Below, one piece after another: positions 1 to 5,100 of a stretch of 5,617 bases of DNA. The translations under genes were made by a program, and so were the position numbers. The notes beneath the pieces were generated by a model. The model saw only the letters and a program-made list of their open reading frames with translations, did no database searches and had not been told where the DNA came from. The stretch comes from Rhodospirillaceae bacterium (GTDB lineage Bacteria > Pseudomonadota > Alphaproteobacteria > Rhodospirillales > Magnetospirillaceae), in NCBI GenBank assembly GCA_030151865.1, contig JASLCK010000348.1, positions 1 through 5,617 of the forward strand, in the 5' to 3' direction. Within the stretch, counting starts at the first letter, position 1, and each line of letters opens with the position of its first letter.

Positions 1-404
1 TCGTGCTGGGCCGTTCCAACATCGTCGGCAAGCCGATGGCGCAATTGCTGCTGCGGGAATCCGCCACGGTCACCATCGCCCACAGCCGCACCCATGATTT
101 GCCCGGCGAATGCCGCAAGGCCGACATCGTGGTGGCTGCCGTCGGTCAGCCGGAAATGGTGCGCGGTGACTGGATCAAGCCGGGTGCGACCGTGATCGAT
201 GTGGGTATCAACCGCGTGCCCGCCGCCGAAGCGGGCAAGACCCGTCTGGTGGGCGACGTCAATTTCGCTGAAGCGGCCCAGGTGGCGGGTGCCATCACCC
301 CGGTTCCGGGCGGTGTCGGTCCGATGACCATCGCGGTTCTGCTGCGCAATGCCCTGGAAGCGACCTGCGTGCAGAACGGCATTCCCTTTACCGAAGTGCT
401 GTAA
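1..404 (+). CDS. folD: FolD, bifunctional methylenetetrahydrofolate dehydrogenase / methenyltetrahydrofolate cyclohydrolase (C-terminal part, 5' truncated)
   Basis: FolD is a cytosolic enzyme that oxidises 5,10-methylene-THF to 5,10-methenyl-THF with NADP+ and hydrolyses the product to 10-formyl-THF, supplying one-carbon units for purines and formyl-Met-tRNA. The window enters mid-gene: the first full codon is at base 3 and 133 residues remain of a protein that is usually about 285-300 aa. What is present is the NADP-binding Rossmann half: GRSNIVGKP at the start of the fragment, the DIVVAAVGQP and GATVIDVGIN strands, GDVNF, and the signature PGGVGPMT about 25 residues before the TAA stop. The catalytic N-terminal domain lies outside the window, so its key Lys/Tyr cannot be checked. 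The fragment is intact, with no frameshift. The gene converges on coaBC. A small hairpin at 414-427 (CGGCG/CGCCG, 4-nt loop) follows the stop, but its nearest T-run is 12 bases away, so it is a weak terminator at best. Confidence 0.96.
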   Translation, partial: VLGRSNIVGKPMAQLLLRESATVTIAHSRTHDLPGECRKADIVVAAVGQPEMVRGDWIKPGATVIDVGINRVPAAEAGKTRLVGDVNFAEAAQVAGAITPVPGGVGPMTIAVLLRNALEATCVQNGIPFTEVL

Positions 405-450
405 CGGCTGAAACGGCGTCATCGCCGAATACGCAGCTCTTTTGACTTCC

Positions 451-493
451 CAAAAAAGCGAGAGCCGCTTCCGTGGTAACGGAAGCGGCTCTC
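451..493 (-). terminator. Rho-independent terminator of coaBC
   Basis: There is a perfect 14-bp inverted repeat, GAGAGCCGCTTCCG at 460-473 and its complement at 480-493, with a 6-base loop. On the minus strand the stem is followed by GC and then six T (452-457 read in reverse), the classic intrinsic terminator layout. It lies 20 bases past the coaBC stop codon. On the + strand no T-run follows the stem, so it is oriented for coaBC, although the stem may also impede transcripts running out of folD. Confidence 0.88.
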
Positions 494-513
494 AACGTTG
501 AGGGGGCTTTCCC

Positions 514-1746
514 TTATTGCAGCCGAGCTGCGATCCAGGCAGCCAAACGGTCGGCGACCTCGGCCTTGGTCAAGACGGGCCAGCTGTCGATTGCGTTTTT
601 TTCCACCAGATGCACGCTGTTGTGGTCGCCGCCAAAAGTGCCGCTGGCGGGCGAGACGTCATTGGCGACAATCACGTCGCAGCCCTTTTTATCCAGCTTG
701 ATGCGGGCATGCTCGATCAGCTTTTCCGTCTCGGCGGCAAAGCCGACCACCAGACGGGGGCGCTGCGGGGAGGGGGCTGACAACGTGGCTAAGATATCGG
801 GATTGGGGGCCAGCTCGATGGTGGGCGGCGGTGCGCCGGGGGCCTTCTTGCGCTTTTCCGTTGCCGGGTTGAGCACGGTCCAGTCGGCCACGGCGGCTGC
901 ACAGACAACGATGTCGGCGGGCAGGGCGTTCTGACAGGCCGCCAGCATCTCTCGCGCACTTTCGACTTTGACCACCTGCACCCCCTTGGGGTCGGGCAAA
1001 ACCACCGGGCCGCTGACCAGAGTGACGCGGGCACCCAGCTTGGCCAGGGCGGCGGCGATGGCATGACCCTGTTTACCCGACGAACGATTGGCGATAAAGC
1101 GCACCGGGTCGATGGGTTCGACAGTGGGGCCGCTGGTGACCAGGGCATGCAGTCCGTTCAACGGTCTTGGCTGTTCGGCATTTTGCAAAATGGCGGCAAT
1201 GGCTGCGATGATGTCTTGCACTTCGGCCAGACGACCGCTGCCCACTTCGCCGCAGGCCAAATCCCCGGCGGCGGGGCCGACGCGGTGCACGCCCCGGCTT
1301 TCCAGGGTGGCGATGTTGGCCTGGGTGGCCGGGTGGTTCCACATGAAGACATTCATCGTCGGGGCCACCAGCACCGGCTTGTCGGTGGCCAGCAACAGGG
1401 TCGATGCCAGATCGTCGGCCAGACCGGCGGCCATCTTGGCCAGCAAATCGGCGGTGGCCGGGGCGACCACCACCAGATCGGCTTCCCGCGACAGACGGAT
1501 ATGGCCCATTTCCGATTCGTCGGTCAGCGAAAACATGTCCTGATAAACCTTGTCTTCCGACAGGGCCGAGACGCTGAGCGGGGTGACGAACTGGGCTCCG
1601 CCCGCCGTCAGCACGCACCGCACCGAAGCGCCGCGTTCGCGCAGGCGGCGGATCAGATCCAGGCTTTTATAGGCGGCAATGCCGCCCGCGATGATCAGCA
1701 GAACGCGCTTTCCGGCCAGAACGGCGGCATGATCGGCAAGAGACAC
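514..1746 (-). CDS. coaBC: CoaBC, bifunctional phosphopantothenoylcysteine decarboxylase / phosphopantothenate-cysteine ligase
   Basis: CoaBC carries out two successive cytosolic steps of CoA synthesis: CoaB joins 4'-phosphopantothenate to cysteine using CTP, and the FMN-dependent CoaC domain decarboxylates the product to 4'-phosphopantetheine. Numbering from the GTG start gives 410 aa, normal for the family. The CoaC half has GGIAAYK (21-27), the active-site His82 in HIRLSR, APATADLLAKMA, a PTMN (129-132) form of the PxMN motif, and Cys165 in ACGEVGSGR. The CoaB half has TSGPTVEPID, NRSSGKQG (from 220), AAAVADW (283-289), the lysine cluster KRKK (298-301), GFAAET (335-340), ANDV and GTFGGDHN. 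All catalytic landmarks are present. Start choice: the frame is open to a TTG at 1788 and an ATG at 1764, but neither has a ribosome binding site. The GTG at 1746 has GGGAG eight bases upstream and leaves the usual short lead-in before GKRVLLI. The ATG at 1764 (416 aa) is the main alternative. A terminator follows the gene. Confidence 0.95.
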   Translation of the reverse strand: MSLADHAAVLAGKRVLLIIAGGIAAYKSLDLIRRLRERGASVRCVLTAGGAQFVTPLSVSALSEDKVYQDMFSLTDESEMGHIRLSREADLVVVAPATADLLAKMAAGLADDLASTLLLATDKPVLVAPTMNVFMWNHPATQANIATLESRGVHRVGPAAGDLACGEVGSGRLAEVQDIIAAIAAILQNAEQPRPLNGLHALVTSGPTVEPIDPVRFIANRSSGKQGHAIAAALAKLGARVTLVSGPVVLPDPKGVQVVKVESAREMLAACQNALPADIVVCAAAVADWTVLNPATEKRKKAPGAPPPTIELAPNPDILATLSAPSPQRPRLVVGFAAETEKLIEHARIKLDKKGCDVIVANDVSPASGTFGGDHNSVHLVEKNAIDSWPVLTKAEVADRLAAWIAARLQ

Positions 1747-1818
1747 GAGCAAATCTCCCAGCATTGCGGCCGGTACGGTAAGCCGCAATTCTGGCTTTGC
1801 GCAAGCGAAAGCCGATCC

Positions 1819-2121
1819 TCAGGCCTGTCTCGCCACACTTCGCAGGTCATCGGGACGGGCCGTCTGCTGTTGGCAGGCGCAGCCGTAATAGCCGTTCAAA
1901 CTGCCCGCCAGTCCGAATCGGCAAGGAATGCGCCCGGTCAGCATCAGATCGGCGATGGCGCCTTCGTCCAACGGTTGGTTGGGGTCGTCGTGGCAAACCA
2001 CGGAAGCCCAGGCAATGGCGCCAGGGTCTAGATTGGGCACTTGAGCGGTGAGTTTGTTGATGACTGTTAAAACCAGATCGGGGAAATCAGCGCGGGCTTG
2101 CTCAAAGGAGATCGGCGTCAT
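1819..2121 (-). CDS. Conserved-looking hypothetical protein, 100 aa, four cysteines
   Basis: I do not recognise this protein. It is a soluble, slightly acidic 100-residue chain with no signal peptide or membrane segment. The N-terminal part (MTPISFEQAR, then a predicted helix) leads to an acidic middle containing VVCHDDPNQPLDEG. The C-terminal half has Cys67, a glycine-rich LAGSLNGYYG and the pair Cys81-x-Cys83; with Cys43-His44 these could bind a metal, which is speculation. The ATG at 2121 is chosen because GGGAGGG sits just 4-5 bases upstream. An in-frame GTG at 2136 would add five residues (MWEGA) that encode this ribosome binding site itself. The gene is on the same strand as coaBC and ends 54-72 bases before the likely coaBC starts, with no terminator between them, so co-transcription is likely. 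Codon use resembles its neighbours, and a good ribosome binding site supports a real gene. It is divergent from the phosphatase gene. Confidence 0.68.
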   Translation of the reverse strand: MTPISFEQARADFPDLVLTVINKLTAQVPNLDPGAIAWASVVCHDDPNQPLDEGAIADLMLTGRIPCRFGLAGSLNGYYGCACQQQTARPDDLRSVARQA

Positions 2122-2204
2122 GGCACCCTCCCACACGCGGTGGTCAGTCTCTGAACTTTTGACTCTAGCATAATCGCTCTGGTTGTCGGGTGGGGGCCGT
2201 TGGT

Positions 2205-2258
2205 CGCCTATCCATCAAGATAGGTGCGCCCGCCCTTGGCCTGTGCATCAGGGCGGGC
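2205..2258 (+). promoter_or_regulatory. Two tandem hairpins in the 5' leader of the phosphatase gene
   Basis: The first hairpin pairs 2205-2212 with 2219-2226 (CCTATC/GATAGG core, plus one G-U and one C-G pair; 6-base loop CATCAA). One base further on, 2228-2236 pairs with 2250-2258 (GCCCGCCCT/AGGGCGGGC, perfect 9 bp, 13-base loop). The second is followed by CATAATGAC with no T-run, so it is not a normal intrinsic terminator. Both lie 34-87 bases before the phosphatase ATG and would fall in its mRNA leader if transcription starts upstream of about 2200. No convincing -35/-10 pair was found in 2122-2204: CATAAT at 2169-2174 resembles a -10 but lacks a matching -35. A regulatory role is inferred from structure and position only. 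Confidence 0.3.
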
Positions 2259-2291
2259 CATAATGACGGCGGGCAAGTGGGAAGCTGATCC

Positions 2292-3674
2292 ATGACTGAT
2301 GAAACCGTATTGCCGTCCCTGGCCGACGCCGCCCGCGCGTTGTCGGCCACCGGACTGTTTGCCGCCTTGGGGCCTGATTTGGCCGGGGAAATCCTGGCGC
2401 AGGGCCAGGAAGTCACTTTGGCTGCCGATGAATTGCTGTTCCGTCAGGGCGACAACGGCGATTGCGCTTTTCTGGTTCTGGATGGTGCGTTGGAAGTTCT
2501 GGTGGGTGTCGGCGGACATCGCATCAGCATGGCGTTGCTGGGGCCGAACCAATTGGTGGGCGAAATTGCTGTTTTCGCCAAGCAGCCCCGTACCGCCACC
2601 GTGATCGCCCGCCAGCCGTCGCGACTGTTGCGGCTGGATGGGGATGTGGTGGTGGGAATGATTGCCCGCCATCCCGATGCCGGGGCGGCGGTGATCGCCG
2701 ATCTGGGGCGGCGTCTGTCCATGGTCAATCAGCCCTTGGCCTATCTGTCCATCGCAGCCCGGGCTTTCTCGGAAGAAGATTTGGACGCGGGCGAACTGGC
2801 TGCGCTGGAGGATCAGGCGGGGGAGTTGGGGCAGTTCGCCCATTCCCTGCGGGAAATGATCGCCGCCATTCAGGCCCGTCAGACCCATCGGCGCGAAATG
2901 GAACTGGCGGCGCGCATTCAGCAATCCCTGCTGCCTGCCGTCAAAAGTGCTGCTCCAGTCAATCCGCTGGCGGCACCGTGCGCTGCCGATCAGCCGGTGA
3001 TGCGCAGTGTCAGTGAGGGGCCTTACAGCATCAGCGCCTATATGCGTCCAACCCGCGAGGTGGGCGGCGATCTCTATGATTTCTTCAAGATCGATCCCGG
3101 CCATCTGGCTTTTACGGTGGCCGATGTGTCGGGCAAGGGGGTGCCTGCCTCGCTGTTCATGGCGATGTTTCGCACCGTGGTCAAGGCGGTGGCTTTGCCC
3201 GGCATGGGGCCAGACCAGATCATTGGACGGGTCAATGCCATTTTGGCCGCCGACAACAGCGCCTGCATGTTCGTGACCGTGTTTTTCGGGGTCTTGGATC
3301 TGTCCACCGGGCGCATGGAATATGTCAGCGCCGGGCATAACCCGCCCTATGTCCTGAAAACCGACGGCACCCGCCGGTCCTTGCCGTCCACCGCCATTCC
3401 GGTCGGCATTATTCCCGATATGTCCTTTCCGCCCGAACCTTTGGCGCTGTGGCCAGGGGACCGTCTGTTCCTTTACACCGATGGCGTGACCGAAGCCTGT
3501 GCGGCCAGTGGCGAGCAGTTCGGCGAAGACCGTCTGGAAGCCCTGTTGCAGAATTTGGGGGACAGCCGTCCCGATCAATTGGTTGAACAGGTGGTGGCCG
3601 AGGTGGACCGTTTCTCGACCGGAACGGATCAGTTCGACGATATCACCTGTCTGGCTTTGTCCTGGAAGCCCTGA
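2292..3674 (+). CDS. Cyclic-nucleotide-binding domain / PP2C-type (SpoIIE/RsbU-like) serine phosphatase
   Basis: A 460-residue cytosolic signalling protein. Residues about 20-140 form a cyclic-nucleotide-binding domain of the CRP/PKA-regulatory fold: LFRQGDNGD (49-57), then the phosphate-binding cassette GEIAVFAKQPRTATV with Glu91 and Arg100, the residues that contact the ribose and the cyclic phosphate in this family. Residues about 160-215 are charged and helical and end in the ELAARIQQSLLPA motif typical just before RsbU-type phosphatase domains, so this is a probable coiled-coil or signalling linker. Residues about 243-458 are the PP2C/SpoIIE domain with metal-binding acidic motifs: GGDLYDF (258-264), VADVSGKGVPASL (276-288), SAGHNPP (346-352), YTDGVTEA (395-402) and FDDITCLAL (448-456). 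All expected Asp residues are present, so it should be an active Mn/Mg-dependent Ser/Thr phosphatase. Family members usually dephosphorylate STAS anti-anti-sigma factors, but no such partner is in the window. The ATG start is preceded by a modest GGGAAG. The channel gene follows 76 bases downstream. Confidence 0.93.
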   Translation: MTDETVLPSLADAARALSATGLFAALGPDLAGEILAQGQEVTLAADELLFRQGDNGDCAFLVLDGALEVLVGVGGHRISMALLGPNQLVGEIAVFAKQPRTATVIARQPSRLLRLDGDVVVGMIARHPDAGAAVIADLGRRLSMVNQPLAYLSIAARAFSEEDLDAGELAALEDQAGELGQFAHSLREMIAAIQARQTHRREMELAARIQQSLLPAVKSAAPVNPLAAPCAADQPVMRSVSEGPYSISAYMRPTREVGGDLYDFFKIDPGHLAFTVADVSGKGVPASLFMAMFRTVVKAVALPGMGPDQIIGRVNAILAADNSACMFVTVFFGVLDLSTGRMEYVSAGHNPPYVLKTDGTRRSLPSTAIPVGIIPDMSFPPEPLALWPGDRLFLYTDGVTEACAASGEQFGEDRLEALLQNLGDSRPDQLVEQVVAEVDRFSTGTDQFDDITCLALSWKP

Positions 3675-3689
3675 CAGGGCAGGGGGAAA

Positions 3690-3719
3690 AGCCGCTGGCC
3701 CCAGGGAAACGAAGCGGCT
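3690..3719. other. Short inverted repeat between the phosphatase and channel genes
   Basis: AGCCGCT at 3690-3696 pairs with AGCGGCT at 3713-3719 (7 bp, 16-base loop). In the + direction no T-run follows, so it should not terminate the phosphatase mRNA fully. On the minus strand it is followed by TTT and a C-run, which makes only a poor terminator. It may mark a partial stop or an mRNA-processing or stability element between the two genes, or it may mean nothing. The 76-base gap otherwise holds only the ribosome binding site of the channel gene. Confidence 0.3.
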
Positions 3720-3750
3720 AAGGTGATCGCGACTTCAATGGGGAAAAGTC

Positions 3751-4938
3751 GTGGCGCAGTCACAGTTTCTGGCGGTTTGGGGCAAGCCGGTTCTGATGCT
3801 TCTGGATCATGGTCCGTTTCCCGGCCGGGCAGCGGCTTTGTACCGTTGGCTGGTGATGCTGGCCGCCGCCGTGGCAACCGCCGTGCAGGTGGTTGGCACC
3901 GTGGATGGTCAGCCGTTTTTCCGCTCGACCTCTGGCATGGCGGCGGAAACGATCTGCGTTTTTATTCTTTCCATCGATCTGGTTTTGCAGGTTGTGCGGG
4001 CTTTGGCGTCCTGCCCCGAGGGAGGGCGCCCGGTTCAGTCCCTGCGCCGCTATCTGACCAGTCCCTACGGCCTGATTGATCAGATCGCCGTTCTGCCGTT
4101 TTGGATCGGTTTGCTGGTAGGGCTTTCCGACGATCTGGATACCGTGTTCGGGGTGGTGCGCTTTTTGAAGCTGGCCCGTTATTCCCCGGCTTTGGAAACC
4201 TTAGGGTCGGTGGTTCGCCGCGAGGGACGTCCCTTGCAATCGGCGACGTTCATCATGGCGCTGCTGATGCTGGGAACCTCCACCTGTCTTTATCTGGTGG
4301 AACGGGCCATCAATCCCGACGCTTTCGGCAGCATTCCGCAAGCCATGTGGTGGAGTGTGGCGACCCTGACCACACTGGGTTATGGCGATGCGGTGCCGAT
4401 TTCTCCGCTGGGCAAGCTGTTGGGCGGGGCCACCGCGCTGCTGGGGGTGGGGATGTTCGCCTTGCCAGCATCCATTCTGGCGACCGGCTTTGCCGAGGAA
4501 GTGCGCCGCCGAGACTTTCTGACCACCTGGCGCATGGTGGCCAAGGTGCCGTTTTTTATTGGTCTGGATGCCGATCAGATCGCAGGGATTACCGCGCTCC
4601 TGAAGTTTTTTGCCGCCGCCCCCGGTGATGTGCTGATCCGGCGCGGTGATCTGGGCGACCGCATGTTCTTCATCGTCAGCGGCGTGGTGTCGGTGGATTT
4701 CGGCGGGGCTCGCCCGGTCGAATTGAAGGATGGGGATTTCTTCGGCGAGATCGCCCTGTTGCGCCATACTCCGCGGACCGCCACGGTGACGGCGGCCAGC
4801 CGCTGCCAATTGCTGATTTTGGACGTGCGGGATTTCCGCCGGTTCATCGGAGCCAATCCCAGGATTGCTGAGCAAATCTCGGAAACCGCCAAACAGCGCC
4901 TGTCGGAGCAGAACGGTTTGGAAAACCCGTCTGTTTAG
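3751..4938 (+). CDS. Six-TM cyclic-nucleotide-gated potassium channel (MlotiK1-type)
   Basis: A 395-residue inner-membrane ion channel, expected to act as a tetramer. Hydrophobic segments fit S1 (about 30-50), S2 (64-86), S3 (104-124, SPYGLIDQIAVLPF), S4 (131-150), S5 (163-184), a pore helix (194-207) and S6 (218-245). The selectivity filter is TLGYGD (208-213), the K+ signature TxGYGD with Leu where Val is most common. S4 has three positive residues at three-residue spacing (Arg137, Lys140, Arg143), and acidic residues Glu66, Asp76 and Asp110 lie in S2/S3. A C-linker leads to a C-terminal cyclic-nucleotide-binding domain (about 265-385) with FGEIALLRHTPRTATV, whose Glu333 and Arg342 are the expected ligand contacts. 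This order (voltage-sensor-like domain, pore, CNBD) is that of Mesorhizobium loti MlotiK1, which is about 40 residues shorter. The start is GTG with GGGGA six to eight bases upstream; no in-frame ATG occurs before codon 16. It follows the phosphatase gene on the same strand and may share its transcript. Confidence 0.93.
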   Translation: MAQSQFLAVWGKPVLMLLDHGPFPGRAAALYRWLVMLAAAVATAVQVVGTVDGQPFFRSTSGMAAETICVFILSIDLVLQVVRALASCPEGGRPVQSLRRYLTSPYGLIDQIAVLPFWIGLLVGLSDDLDTVFGVVRFLKLARYSPALETLGSVVRREGRPLQSATFIMALLMLGTSTCLYLVERAINPDAFGSIPQAMWWSVATLTTLGYGDAVPISPLGKLLGGATALLGVGMFALPASILATGFAEEVRRRDFLTTWRMVAKVPFFIGLDADQIAGITALLKFFAAAPGDVLIRRGDLGDRMFFIVSGVVSVDFGGARPVELKDGDFFGEIALLRHTPRTATVTAASRCQLLILDVRDFRRFIGANPRIAEQISETAKQRLSEQNGLENPSV

Positions 4939-5100
4939 GCCATTGCGCAAGGCGGTGAGATTATCTTAATGGTTGGGAAATCATTTGCCGCCTTTCCCCT
5001 TGGGCCAGCCATGGTAAATTCCTCTCTGGGTTTTGCCCGTGAAGCCTTTTCCCTGAATGCCCAAAGTGGGCGCGTTTGACCTCTGATCGAAACTATCCTC

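Noticed and set aside
414..443. Hairpin CGGCG/CGCCG after folD plus TTTT as a folD terminator
   Set aside because: The stem is only 5 bp and the T-run begins 12 bases after it, so it does not meet the usual terminator layout.
1063..2031. A 322-codon + strand open frame over coaBC and the upstream small gene
   Set aside because: It lies opposite a fully motif-supported coaBC. Its low-complexity Gly/Gln/His composition is that of an antisense shadow.
2159..2186. TTGACT on the + strand as a -35 element for the phosphatase promoter
   Set aside because: No acceptable -10 hexamer lies 16-18 bases downstream. The nearby CATAAT is only 4 bases away and has no matching -35 of its own.
2208..3578. 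A 456-codon open frame on the minus strand across the phosphatase gene
   Set aside because: It is antisense to a gene with complete catalytic motifs. Its translation is rich in Gln, His, Gly and Arg with no domain, as is usual for shadow frames in GC-rich coding DNA.
4201..4950. A 249-codon minus-strand frame over the channel gene
   Set aside because: It is antisense to a clear K+ channel, and its Gln/His/Arg-rich product has no recognisable domain.
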